DNA from: an uncultured Gammaproteobacteria bacterium
Lineage (GTDB): Bacteria; Pseudomonadota; Gammaproteobacteria; Pseudomonadales; Ketobacteraceae
Reading direction: 5' to 3'
NCBI GenBank assembly: GCA_913063495.1
Contig: CAJXXT010000001.1
Coordinates: 17,108-81,107, forward strand
Length of the DNA: 64,000 nucleotides
Shown here: positions 39,501-54,500 of the stretch, one piece after another
How positions within the stretch are numbered: position 1 is the stretch's first letter
Layout of the letters: every line of letters starts with the position of its first letter
Made by a program: the position numbers and the translations under genes
The notes under the pieces: generated by a model
The model's database searches: none
What the model was told of the DNA's origin: nothing
Seen by the model: only the letters and a program-made list of their open reading frames with translations

Positions 39501-42500
39501 AGCTCAATTGTGTCACTTTCTATATTAAGATCAATTTCAATTGACCCTGACACTGAACCATCCAGCGACTTATAATCAAATATAGCTTTTTGTAAACCTG
39601 CAATTTGAGGTCGTTGCCAGCTTAATGTTGCACTAGAGGTGCCTTTGCCATCATGCGTGATAACCGTTCTTTCAGGAGTATCTTGTATCTCACTAAATCG
39701 CTCTGGTTCAATCGTTGCCGATATACGGCCAAGTGCATCGTAATAGGTATAAGTGCTGGCGCCAATGGTATCATTAGCGTTGTTATGACTCGTCATCACT
39801 ACAGCACGACCTAGCGCATCATATTGAGCCTCATTTACCAACACAGATGCTTTAAATTCCCGAACAGGAGTCGCTGACTCTCGCTCTGGATAGTATTCAG
39901 ATACTTCTGCATCAGCAAATATCACACTATCAACAACAACATCTAACCACGATTCACTGACTTGTCGATTTAATGCATCATATTCAAAATGTCGAATCCG
40001 ATCGAAACCACTTTCCCCTCCGTCCAGCAGGTCAACCGTTGGACGATGTGCAATAACCTGTGCGTGCTCCCATACGACCTCCCAATCTATGTCATTCGAC
40101 GATGTCAGCGCTGTTAGTAAGTTAGGAACATCTAGCGCTTTTGCGTACTCGACCTGATCAACAAGGTTTCCATTAGCATCATAACTTTGTGTTGTAACGT
40201 AACCTGTTGCACCAACCTCAGCCCTAAGTTTCCCGGTATTGTCATAATATCGGTGGGTATTGGTCGTTACCTCGTCTCCCAACCATTTCTGTTCACTGAG
40301 CAGTTCACCCCAACCGTTATATTGGTAGTGCGTTATTGCTTGCTCTAGTGCAATGATATTCTCGGAACCACTATTAACCGTTAGTACGTTTGGCTGGTAA
40401 ACCTCAAGTTTACGATTGGACTTATCAAAAACTGTATTAATGGTTCTATTATCTGCACCGTTAATATTTGCAAGACCCGTCGACCCGTTAATCCATACAT
40501 CAAATGCCTCAAAGTTAATGCTGACTTCCAATTTCACTAGATCAGGCGCACTAGGTGCTATGTGAGGTGGAGCATTAACAACTGGATCAGTGATTGCTGT
40601 CGCATAGCGAGTTAGCTCAACAACATTTCCGAATACATCATAACCATAACCTGTCACATAACCGTCGCCGTCAATTTCATAGGCTACTCGATTGGCTTGA
40701 TCATAAATTTTGTAGCTGTAATGACCCAGTGCGCTCTCATGTACCACGGCATTACCGACACTATCAAACCACGTCGTTTCTCTTGGTCGGGTACTAATAT
40801 CGAACCGCTGAGAGTTAAGTAAATCTCCTTCGATATTCGTATCTTGATAAACCAAAACTTCTGGATATAACGTGCTAATTTGACGGCCCAGTTTGTCATA
40901 CACGTAACCAACTTCACGCTGCTCGATTGACCCTGCGGCATCAATTTGGCGTGTAACATGACCTAAGCCATCGTATTCAAAGCGGGTGATTGAAGATTCT
41001 AGATATTCTTCTGCATGTTGGTTGGCATTAAGCTCCCCAAGACCAGGGGCTGGTGTCATCCTATAAGCAGAGTACACATTTACGGTGCTATCAACTTGTG
41101 TACTGCTGCCACTAAGCAGTTGCATATTTGCTTCTGCTGTAGTGCCTATATACAAACTTATCCAATCGGTTTTAAGCACTGTTGAAGCCAATACTTCTAG
41201 TTGCTCTCCAACACGTCTGGATAGCTGTATAACGGCAGATGTATTCGGTTGCCACACAATTTGGGGAGGTACGTTGTCATCAGCAACATAATCACCGTCC
41301 TTAATAAGGTGTGTGGTAATGACATAATGCGTTCCCGCTTCAATCTGGACAGGGTTACCATCAAGGCCCAGCAAGTCTTCAGACAATGCTCCGGTTGTGT
41401 CATCTAGTAACGATTGAAGCTTGGCTGTACCATTCGAAAAATGCACAGAAAGCTCTCTATTGACTTCACTCTCATTTGAACCAATAAGACCAACAGTGGC
41501 GTCCATAGCGGATATATCACCACCAAAAGACAGCTCCATCTGCCACTGGTAACGGTCTACGCTCTGGCTTACCATTTCTGTCGATAACGTATGAGGTTGT
41601 GTTGCGTTCTTTGTGTTATAGGTTAAATATCCTTGCTCACCTTTAACATGATCAACACCTACGGGTAATGCAACAAGTGAGCCCAGTAGACCATCAAGAT
41701 TCTCAGAGAAATCCTGCTCATAATTCAACCCAGTTACACGAGTTTGAACTACGCGCGGGGTTACCTCTGCAATAAGTCGGTTAGCACCGTCAAATTGATA
41801 GCCCCATCGATCTCCCATTTTATTAATTAAGCCAGTTCTATTGCTAGCACCATCATATTCATAATATTCCGACCCACCCATCGCATCCGTCTCGGATATC
41901 ACACGCCCAGCAGCGTCATATTCCGTCGTATTCTCTCGATAAGGATTAACAGGTTGATTACCTTGCTCTTGAATAGCAGCTTGTATATCGGTATAAGCTG
42001 CTGCCAATTCAACATCCAGCACACCGTTATTAATATAAGAGGATGGTATTGGGCTTTCAAAAATTCGTGATACGGTTTTACGCCCGAGTTCATCATAAAT
42101 ATTTTCGGTGAGGCGGCCTTCCGCATCAACATTAAAACGTAATTGACCGGCAGCATTAAACCCAAAGTAATTCGTGCGATTAGCTGCATCTGACTGATGG
42201 GCATTAATATGCAGATTAACATCAGCATCAGATGGATTACTTGCCGTTATTGCTTCTGCATAGGTTGTAGTACTTAATGTATTACCCACGCGATCATATT
42301 GATGCGTTGTTAGATACCCTGCAGCCTCAATTTTTGATGTGACTCGACCAAGAGCATCGAAGTAGCTAAAGCTTTGGCGAGTTCTATCAACAAGCAGTGG
42401 ATCACTTTCAATAACTGCTTTTATCGCATCAAGTGCCCCCTGAACTTGGGCAACTCTGGCGCCATTATCCGTATCATTTAACACAAAGTCTGCTGCAAGC

Positions 42501-45500
42501 ATGCCATCATGAGCAATAGAAACAACAACCCTTCCGTTGTCATCGTATACCGATTCAACCACCGTATTATCAGGTTGAATCACAAAACGCAAACGACCAT
42601 CGTTATCATATACAAAGCTTGTTAAGCGATCATCTGCTTCAGCTGTAATAATGTTCTGGACACTTTCTACCGTGGTAAACGTGTGTAAAGCATAGGTGCC
42701 GATTCGATGTTGATATTGTACATTCGCAATCGAACGTCCCATATCGTCATATCGGGTTTCTGTTATTTCACCTAAGGAATTAATACTAAAACGTTGAAGA
42801 TTTCTTTCATCGTAAACAAACCACGTACTATTACCATTACCATTAGTTTGTTGGATAACATTATTGTTCAGATCGTAACGATACTGAGTAACAATATCTA
42901 ACCCTTCACGTTGAACCTCTCCACTTGCCTTATCAATCCAGGAAGGGTCAACTGTTGTTTTAACTAATCGACCCAATCGGTCATATTCATTCTGAGTATA
43001 GTTTGTCGCCGTCAGTGCAATACGTTCGCCTGAGTCTTCATCTACAACAACACCCGTGTAACCGCCGACGCCAACACTCAATTGTTTTCCTTGGTCATCA
43101 TAGGTAAAGGTTGTATTGGTAATAGCAACTTGTTCACCATTAAGGTTATCCATCACACTAACGGAGGTCACATTACCCTTTGCATCATATTCTGTTTGCG
43201 TTTCTATCAGAATCTCTTGCAAACCTGCAGCGGCATGCTGCTGCACTTGCTGCTCAACAATTCGCTGTCCTTTAGCATCATAAATATAACGACTTTCCAG
43301 GTTTAAGCCGTCAGGGTCAACTTGACGGGATAAAGATCGAAGTGCCGCATCGTAACGATAAAATACCTTAACGCCATTCGCATCAACGCTTTCCTTTAAT
43401 AACCCACTTGAATAATAGGTACTTTCATGATCAGCAAGCTCACTATTGCTCGATACAAATGCACTGATCGCACTAGCAATGGCAACTTCATCTCCCGATA
43501 AATCAACAGATGCCAAATTATCACTATGCAAAAATGTTTTCTGTAATTGACCTCGATCATCATATACAAATAACGTCCTACCAAGTTCAGCGTCTTGTAT
43601 CAAACGCTGCTCACCATGACGGTTGCTCCACGTCGTAATAGAAACATTTTCTGGCGTCGTTATAGTTACAGAACGCTGTTGGTCATTATATTGGTAAACG
43701 GTACTTTGTTGATTCGCATCGATTGTTGTTAATGCCCGATCAAATGCATCATAAATTGTGCGGGTCTTAATTTCATCTCCATTATTGACAAACTGCGTTA
43801 CGCTGAGTTGACGACCTCGTTTGTCATATTCAAAAGATGATACATTCCCTTTGGCATCGGTACTTTCAACAACACGTCCAAAAGCATCGTAACTAACATG
43901 TACATTCCGACGAAGACCTAGGCTATCTTCGCTGGTGTTAATCACCCTACCACTTGCATCCCGGAAATAATCATTGTGAATTTCCTGGCCGTCTAGTTCA
44001 CCACCATCAACAAAGCGCGTATCTCGAACCTTTTCTCCAAACGCATTATATTGAGTAGCTACCTGATGCCCTAAAGCGTCTTGTTTTATAACAAAACTAC
44101 CTCTTCGATCGAAAGCAGCAAGATTCACTGAATCTTCTTTGGTTCTAAAGCTTCGGAATAACGACAACAATTCTTGGCTTAGCAAACCACCCATCAGCCC
44201 ATTAACTAACTCAGGGTCAACACGGTTGGTATACTGACGATTGCCAATCACTTCGCCGAATGTATTGTAAATTAATTCTGATAACTCATTCTCACCATTT
44301 AACGTGAAGACTTGACGACCACTCGCATCAAAAAACCCTCTGGTAACACGCTCCCCATGATTTTGTTCATCAGAAACAAGCTCTGCCTGAGTTCTACGTC
44401 CATTCAGATCATAGGTATAATTCCACTCATTTCTATCCCCATATTCATGAACAACTCGACCAGCAGCATCGTAATCTGCTTGAGTGGTACGCGATTCTTC
44501 GAAACTCTCTATGTCATTCACTACAGCGATGCCGGTAGTAGACTGAACCACCTGTGACATAGCATCATAAATACTCTTTGTACGCGTACCCGTATGATCT
44601 GTTTGTGTTAAAACTTGCCCTTGCGCCCCGTAGGAAAATTGAACGGATTGCTCCTGCAAATCTCCCGCTGGTAAAGTAACAAATTGCAGATCGGACATTG
44701 ACACGCCAATGCCATGATTTGATTCAAGCCATGGCATTGCTCCAGGAGTTAATCGAGCACCATGTACAATGGATTTAAGCAACAAGCCATCATCTGTGTA
44801 TTGACTTTCTGTGACATAACCTTCGCCATCAATTGTCGCGACAACTTGGCCTTTACTATTATAAAGCGCATATTGGTGTATTGCTTCCGCTAGCGCTTCT
44901 GTCTCTTCTGTTGTGGAAGAGGCTTTTGCTATCGCAAAAATATCTGTAAGCGTTCCATTCACTCGAAGACTTTCGTCTTCAATTCGTGTTGCATATTGAA
45001 TAGTTTCAACTTTTCGCCCAATACCATCATAAACATACTCGATGACGCTACCATCACTGCCCAGTTGTGCATGCACCTGTCCGTTAACATCATGGAACTG
45101 ACGTAATTCTCGACCATTAATGTCACGTTCAAACGTGACATTAATGGCTTGTGTTGCTTGATTCGACGGATCCGCAGAGAATGTACCCTGTGCAGAAAAG
45201 AGTTCTTTTTGTGTCGTTGTATCCGTATAGATTAACTCAAAGTCATAGTCTGTTATTGAGGTTATAATCCGCGGGTCATTGGGATTGAAATTTGCGCCCC
45301 GACCGTCAAAAACTACTTGATCCAAACGGATATCAACATTACCCGTATCATTGATTTCGCCCACACTCGCCCACTGCCAATTATGGGTTTCAGCGTCTTT
45401 ATATCTTAAGTTAATATTGGCATTTTCAGGACGATGAGACACATCTAAGGAAAAAACCGGACTTGTGTGGTAGGTGTTTTGTTCTCCTACTTCTAACACT

Positions 45501-48500
45501 TGCGTAAATGAGAACCCGTCATTCACTTGATTCACCTGAACAAGGTAGGCGCCGTCGGCTAACCCACCCTCTGGGCTAACATACTGTTGTTTCTCTGGAT
45601 CGCTATAAAATTCATCATACCGATCGTCTGACAGCACCATGACACGACCATCTGTTGTCCAATCTGGTATATACCATGGGTAGATTTCCTCGTGATTGAC
45701 CTTTTCAACAACGTGATCACTATCAATGGCGAAACGCCCAGTGGCAACAGGTATCCCTAAATCCGCGTTCGAAAACACTTCGTATTGATAGATACCGACG
45801 GGAATCGTATCGTATTTTGTGGCGTAAAAATTGTCACTGTATTGACTGACCGTCAGTTCTTGCCACGCATTGGGCCCGCTCGCATTTTGAAGTTTATAAC
45901 GTACTACCCCCGTATCCGTACCCAATGCCAGATTTTCGAGTTCCAACCAGTTACCACCATTACTGTCGGATGTGCTGTCTATCATGAGATGCTGTTCATC
46001 TACTACTGTTTTCCAAGCACGCAGACCCTCAATCCCTTGCACTCGATATTGGCGACCAACTGTCTCCAAATCCGGATCATCGAAAATCCCTTCTGGTGCA
46101 GACATAAATGCAACGGCATCCTGCCCTGCATCATACATTAGCAACAAATTTTCACCGCCAGGCCCCTTCAAGACACCGTCTAGATAGGTACCTCCAAATC
46201 CACCGGACTGCCAACCCTCGATTGGCAAATCTCTCGAGCTATAGGTTATGACTTCAGTTTGACCTAAAACGCCTTCGAAACGTACATCAACTTCCCAATC
46301 AACCGATCCATCGCCGTATAGGTCTAATGAATCCCAATCAGTCGCATGAAAATCCACCCCATGCCACAAGCCACCTTCCACATACTCTGATTCACCACCA
46401 TTTAGCGAATATACATCATAGCCATATTCTGCGCTTAACAAAGATACGTCGGTTCTTTCGACGCCTTGGGTGCTTTTGGTGATCTGATAGTCGCCTTCCC
46501 CAAGTACAATTCCATTGCTATCTATTAATTGATAGTAGTATTGGCCTCTTGCTTTATGCTGATACTCATCCGATGAAAGTTCAATGCTGGACTGTCCGGC
46601 ATAATCGTATGATTCGCCATTTACGACAATTTGAGTAACATTCGGTATCTCTGCTAACAAATGTAATTTTGCGGTGTTACCCGAGACCGTCACCACATTG
46701 CCGTCTTCCGAAAACCACCCTCCTTGCATCACCTTGTCATTTAGGTCGATCCCTCTGTCATAGAGCATTTTGACCTCAGGATCGTTATAATCCCAAACGT
46801 CCGTCGTTATGGTTACCAAATCCTCTTGGTCCAATATAACGCCAGCGTCCAATACATTGATGGTAGCGCCATTGCCCGTCGGGGAAAATACTGATACGTT
46901 ATTCGAATACACTTCGCTTGTCTGTGTTGAACTCAAATTATTCGACAATGAGACCCCTGACGCTAAAGTATAAAACTCTCCATCAGTATTCCCCAACGGA
47001 GTGTAAGAATCGACGCCATTTCGCGTGATGCTAACACCAAGATGCCCTTCTTTTATCAATTCTCGAATACTTGAGTTTGTCTCTTCTCGATACAGTTTAC
47101 CCAAATTGATAGTGGCTATATTGTCCACTGGGTTAATCGTGAAATTTTCTCGCTGGCTACCCGCATAATTTAGAACCACGCGATCGGCTGGATGTAGATC
47201 AGGTATGACGATTTCTAGAATCGTGTCGGGAACGACCTGAATAGTTAGTTGCGAATATGTCCCATTGTTGTTCCCCCCTGTTGATGCCATCCAATAGTCG
47301 TCACCATGGGGTGTATAGTACCCCATTAGACCAGCCCAATTTTGTATCACGACACGTTCAACGAAACTATCCCCAAGTAACTCATCGCCCACTATAACAT
47401 CATCAATACTCAACACGACTTCCGAAACAGAGTTACTACTGCGACCAGTATTTTGGGAGAAAGAGCCTCCATGCTGCCATTCACCGTAACTCTGTTGATC
47501 ACCGCGTCCAGTTGACGTGCCGTAACGAACAAAAAAAGCATCGATGCCATTATTGGTTCCTACATCGCCCAAATCCACATTCCGGTTATCCGCTAACGTC
47601 CACGGTGCATAACCATTTACAAAATCATTAATAGTCGCGCTATACCATGTATCTTCGTAACCAATAGTATCCAAATGATATGGGTCTTGAGATATATAGC
47701 TTTGTGGCCTATCGATGGTAGTCGCATCGCCATACAGCTGCACATCGATATAGTTTACATGATGATACATTGCCAGGTTTGTGACAAAACCATGGTCACT
47801 CGATAACTTTGCGGTCGCACTAATTTTACCAAAATCAAAAAACTCTCGGAAACCATCGCTCCAGTTAGAATCTGGATTATCCAATTGATCAAAGATAAAT
47901 GCGTACTCTGTCCTAGGGTCTGGATTCCCATTTTTACCGTTCAGCCCCCCATCAACATAGTACTGTACTTCATTGCGATCTAACGTGACGTAACTATCCC
48001 AGGAAGATAACGTATCAAAATTCTTCCTCTCTTGATAAATACGGGTCGCTAACGTCAGATTATTTGCCGTAACACCCCTAACCAAATCCACATTCGCTAC
48101 ATAACCCAATGTAAATTCAGCATCCTCACTCCTGCTACCAACGATACTCTCTGACGCGCCCGCACTTATTTCCAAAGAAGACTGATACGAAAAATGCGTG
48201 CGTAGCTCATCCACAGTGGGCGCTACCTGAGCCCCGACACTCACAACACCCTCTTTCGTAACCGTGTTAAGCATGCCCGTATCATGATATTCAATACCGT
48301 ACGCATACTGACCAGCATTGAGCTGCCCAAAGTCCAACTGGCTCTTTCCCTCACCTTTTGCCAAAAACAACTGCGTTGTTTGGCCAGAAATAGGGTCGTT
48401 ATATTCCAGCCGATACCCTGAGGCACTTTCATTGATCAGTACCGCTTGAGCGGTGTTAATTTCCTCTGGGCCCACACGATGAGAAAACGGCGTACGTGTC

Positions 48501-51500
48501 ACCTGTGATAAATCACTGTAGTTCACCACCACTTCAATAAGATAATCACCATTCTCTAATGCTTGTCCGTCACTCAGTAGAAGCTTACCGTCATAGCCCG
48601 CATCATTGGCCACTTCGGTGTTTACCGTCCAATTAACGGCAACGCCTAACTCGGTGGTACCGGTAATATACGCTGTTAAACTATCTACGCTTAACGCATC
48701 CCTTAGCGGAAGATAATTTGCGAGTGACGTTCCTTGCGTTTCGCCTAACGTCAACTCTCCAACGGTCTCGGCAAGTATGTGTTCACTATTACCGGTTGTT
48801 TCTATAATTTTATATTCCCACTGCGTCTGTTCTGCTCCGGTGATATTGGCGGTATAGGTACCATTAGGTTGGACAATAATGTCCGCTTGTTGATAAGCTT
48901 CTTGTGATTTTTGGGGTCTAAAATGAAAACTCACGTTACTGTCCACGGCAACATCAGGCAAATCCCAACGAAGGGTTTGCGTAACTGATTGGGCATTATC
49001 GACCACCACATAATCAAACGCCGCTATATTGTAGAGAGTGGCATCATTGTGTTTAACATATTTAACACCAATACGATAATCCCCCGCTAACAAGGATCTT
49101 CTCTGCGCTAAATTCAGATGACGCTCATAATAACTATCTTTATCGCTTCCCCAAGTCATCACAGTATCAACAACCTGGCCTTCCCTATCGGTTATCGTCG
49201 CAATCGCAAAATCTAACGCATTGGCTGTCTCGGTATCAAAAAAGTGGGAAATAGCGCTGCCCGCGACGCCTTCTGCAGTATGAGAAAGCACATCAAATTC
49301 AATGCTTGATGTGGATTCATACTCGCCAACCAATAACTCCGCAATGGATACACTGCCCATGCCTTTTTTGACGATTGCGCCATTAACCGTTTCAACAATA
49401 CGGAATTCATAACGGCCTTCATTTTCATCCGTCTCTTTTTCATATAGGAAGTTTGCACTGTAGGTATTCTTTCCTGATACCATTTCAATCTGCGTCGCAC
49501 TTTCCCACGCATCACCGCTTTCTTTTTTAAACTCTGCGGTAATACTGCTTCCAACTTGGCTGCCTTGCTCTTGCAATGCAGTGATAATCAAACTATCGCC
49601 AATTGCTGTCTCCTCACCGCGAATTGCCATGACGGAATGTAACGTGCTCCAATCTACGATGCCGCCACCGGTAACAAAAGCGTGCTGTGCAGTTTGAATC
49701 TCCACTCCGTTATCATCGACCACAGCAATGGTGGCAATATCATTATCAACGGTAATAACTAACTCATAGGTTGTTCTTTCTTCGAGCTGAACCCCGTCAG
49801 AAGCAAACAATGACAGGGCATTTTGAGACAAATTCCCCGCCGCTGACATTGCCATTCCTTGATCGAGGAAGATACCCAGGGATTCTGATTCAACGCCGTT
49901 TTCCAATCCGATGAAACCCGTATATCCATTTCTACCCGTATCAAAGGTAAAGTGGAATTCACTCGCAAGCGCAGACGCATCATGGCCTTTGTACTGTCTT
50001 TCGCCCTGAACACGATACCAATCATCACCCATGCTACGAGACAGGTTAAGGCCGTCACTATCAACAAACGCATGGCTACCATCAATACCCAATAATGCCA
50101 CATTACCATTGGTAAGATCGTATTCGGTAGTAGCAGGTTGCCATGACAGTGACAATTCAACACTATTATCACCAAAATCGATGACCGTCGTGTGTATCTC
50201 TTCGGTTGACGTTTTTAGTGCGCTAGTAGCGGCATTGATTAATCCCGCATTTTCATGCCTTGCTGTCGTGGAAAACTGTACATCGGTACTCAGCCCTTGA
50301 ATGTTAAGGCCCTTATACCCATCAGTTCCTTGCGCAGCAAACAATTCATGTGACTGTTCATTATACGCATTTTGGCTTTCTTGGTAGCGGTGAAGCATTG
50401 CCGTCGGCGCACCGTCACCTCCAATATCGCTGATATTAAGTTCTGCATATTCCGTCGAATTTTCTACGCCGTATCGAATCGTGGCATTGGCCGCCGAATC
50501 ATCGCCGTCCCACACAATATTGGAGGTACCCAGGATCTGCTGCTCTTGGTTCGGCGATACCGAAAACTCAAAACCACTTAATTGCCGTACTTCATTCCCC
50601 ACGAGGGTTGCGCTAACCGACACCGTATAATCACCACTCGGCAGTATTTCATCCTTTAGCAGCATCAACTGATTATCATACCCATCAGCCCAGGCACTGG
50701 CTTGCACATGGGTAACAACGCTACTCACCTGCACACCATGAGTATCAAATATCGTGGCCGTCAACCATTGGATAGACGCCACATCCGGTATGATATCCAC
50801 ACCCTCAAACGCTTGACGAATCTGATGACCCGAATGGTAGGGGTTGTCAATCATTGCTCCTAGATAATTGGTGACACTCACTCCGTAGTCGTTTTCTACT
50901 AATTCACTTGTTGAGTACGCAGCTTCAGCCTGTAAATTTGTCACCACAGTATAAGCATCGCCCGTTACTCCATCAGGCTTGCCCTGAAAATCACCTGAAA
51001 TAACAGCTTCACTGTCAATACCTTCTTGTGAATAGTGAATAGTGAATTTATAAGTGCCTTCTAACAAATGTTCGGCTGCCGCCGACCAAACTCCATCACT
51101 TTTTGTTAGCGCGACACTATTGGCAAGCACTCCGCTGGCACTACTACCTGCATCAGCCTTCCAGTAATACAATGTGACCGGTTTTGATTCGTCAACGTTT
51201 GGGGCGGAAGGGTCCGTATTTAAATCAACAGTTAGCTGATGGCTAAAGTCATACCGGTCACCATGCTGAACCTCAAAGGTTTCTAGTTCGTCTCCACTGG
51301 CGTTTACTGCACCCTTACCATAACCTTTTACAGATACTTGATATAAGCCGTCATCAAGTATCTGGTCGTCAGATAGATGAAGGTAACCACTATATATATC
51401 AGCATTTAGTGAAAAATCTGTCGTTGCAGTGTGTGTTACACCAGTATCTAGGTTAGTAACTGTAGCCGTTAGCCACTGGTATTGATTAATATCTAACGTT

Positions 51501-54500
51501 CGGCCGCTATTGCCTCCTATTGTGTAAAAACCCTCCAACATCGTTCCTGTTTGAGCATCTTCTTGATATTGAGCACCCTCATAATAAGAAGTAGGCAACG
51601 TGTTTATTGCGGATACATGCCCCTCACTGTCTGTTATCCGGAACTCTACATGATATTCTCCTGCACTTAATGATTGCCCTTCAAAAAGGTCTACCTGACC
51701 AGCATAATCCTCAAGACTTATACGAGTCTCGACCCAATCAGTGGTAATGGCCATATCATCAGTTACGTTGAGATAACCAGTGCGAACAAGACGTGCTTCC
51801 AATTTACTTGTATTGGCAAGATTAAGATAATTTGATGCATTAACGTCATCTATATCAAATACTGCATCAAGTGAACGACCTGCCGTGTCTCCCACTCCTC
51901 CGTCAACACTGACTGTAGCTAGCTCTGAGCTCCAACTGGTTGTACCCTCTTCTTCCGCATTTAAGACCAAAAGCGAATAATTCTGATAACTTGATTCTCC
52001 CTGGGCTTCAATCACACTGGTGATGCTTTCACCCCAACCACCAAGCCACTCCTCATACACGAGTGTTTTGGGTTCACCGTCCTTGTAGTAATAGATTTCA
52101 AGCTTGCCGCTGTGGACTCTGAGTTCGATATTCCATATATCGTTCAGATCACGGTTAGAAGTCATGCTTCCCTTATCCGAACCCTTCACCCCTGTTGAGG
52201 CTGTGGCGTCGTTACGATATAGCTTCACGCCAAGTTGATTTGTACCATCTGTAACACCAAAGAAAGTTCGTGAGTAATTGCTGTTCTTTCCACCCGTAAT
52301 TTGGTATTTGAAACTTACTGGGGTATTGGCTTTCTTAACATATGATTGTTGACCTAACAATCTAGCCGTTTGAGAGCCATTCGCACTATCAACGGCAGTT
52401 ACTTTAAGTACATCTGTCCCGTTGTCATCGTCAATACTAAAATAAGCGAAGGGGTCATCTGAAAAAAGTTTCTCACCAATATCGTATCCACTGAATCCGA
52501 AATTAAAGGCATCTTGGCTGCTATCAGTAAAATCATGAACCGCTTTTGTAGGTAGGTATCCTTTACCATTAATCACATCGATATAGGGTGATGCTAGAAG
52601 ATCCCCTTCTTCTCGAATAGAATGTACAAACAACTCGCCGTTACTTCCGCCGATATCAATAAAACTATGTAAGCTTTCCCCCCAACTACTGCTCAAGCTT
52701 ACAGATACCGTTCCCGTGGTGTTTAAAGCTGTTAACTGCCCATCACTACCAACGCTGTAAAAACTATAATTAAGTTGATTTCCTACAACATCAATATCAA
52801 CTTGGTACTTTTGGCCAACAACCCGTTCTATTGTCTTCCAATTTATAATGCTCGCTGTTGACCCAGAAGAGGTATAACTTTTATCCCCGTAAAATCGCAT
52901 TCCATGCTGATAGCCATTCTCATCAGCAACACCAAGAAGGATCGATTTATTGTCATCAAACTGGTCTTCACTAAAGACATAACTAACCTTTATCGCTTCA
53001 TTTCGACTATAATTTCGGGTTCCGGAATACCGGTTTGTATCAGCATAGTTGGAACCAAGCCAATTCGTGTCTCCCGCGTACCTAACGTTGTTTGATGTTA
53101 AAACCAAACTCCCGTCTTGCACCCTAAAGTAATTGTTATCAACAACATAACCTGCAAGCCCCACGCGATCAGAGTTAATCCCTACAAAACCTACTTGTTC
53201 TGAATCTGACGTATTGGAAACCGAAGTAAAATCCGTTTCCCATACTGTATGCCCTATCACTTCCATATCGGGACGATTGAGTTGATCACTTACTACATAG
53301 GCATTTGATACAAAAACCTGGTTATAACCTACACGATTGGCCAGCCATTTATCACGAGCATCAAGGTCACCTTGTGGACTAAGTGCAAGAGCTTGCGTAC
53401 TTTGTATAAGATTAAACGGCACAGTCACAGAATGCTGGCCCTGTTCCCAGCTTACATTGTCAACGGCGTAACTGCCTTGATCTACACCAGGAACAAATCG
53501 GACATCAGTAACAAGAAAATTGGGGCCATTATCATTCTGATCAAATGTTATTCTATTAAGGTTTCCATGCAGCCCAGATTGATCTATTTGCACAGTATAT
53601 TTACGGTAACCATCACCAAAATCGGTACCCGAAATACCATCTGGAACGAAAGAAACAACCACGTCTTCGGAAGACTCATCAGTAGAAGTCGTTATTGTTA
53701 TGGTGTTTCCATATTCGATTGACTGAATTGTGATAATATCAATTTCAATTAATTCACTTACATGGCCTTCTGTAACTGAACTATTAACAGGCTCAATCCA
53801 ACCACCTACGCTTCCATGGTATAATATTTCAGTACCGCCACTTGCCCAAAAAGAGTTATCAGTACTATTTAAATTCCAAACTGACTCACCCCAGACGCTT
53901 ACTGGTTCGGAGGCATCCCCATCGCTTTTTGCAGCCTTTTGGCTATATGCACCATCAATTGAATAACTATACTGGGAAAATTCACGTACAGTTTCCAGCT
54001 CAAGATCCAGTGTTTTCGATACATAAACACCTGACTCGTTAACAACGCTATAGCCTTCATACGGTGTTGAATGTTGAATGGTGTTAATGAGTTGCCCCGC
54101 TCCATCATATTCAAACTCTGTCACATAGCCTTCACCATCAATTGAGAATACTAGTCTATTTGATGCATCATAAAGACTCGTTAACACACGATCATCGCCG
54201 CTGTAAGTAGGTCTAATTGTTTCAATATTGGTATCAAGTGCCGTCAAACTACTATCAGCTTCATGACGCACTAGTAAACTTAGCTGAGCTATACTTAAGT
54301 AATTGGCATATTGAATTGCACGAGAAACCTGGCCAGATGCATTATATTCATACTCTGTCATAGCTCCGCTACCATCAACAGACGCAAGAACAAGACCACG
54401 GTTATCGTACAACGTGTGTGTTATTACACCTTCTGCATCTTTAATTGCTCGCTGGCGCCCAGCTTCATCATAGTAATATGAAACCGTACCGAGATTTCCA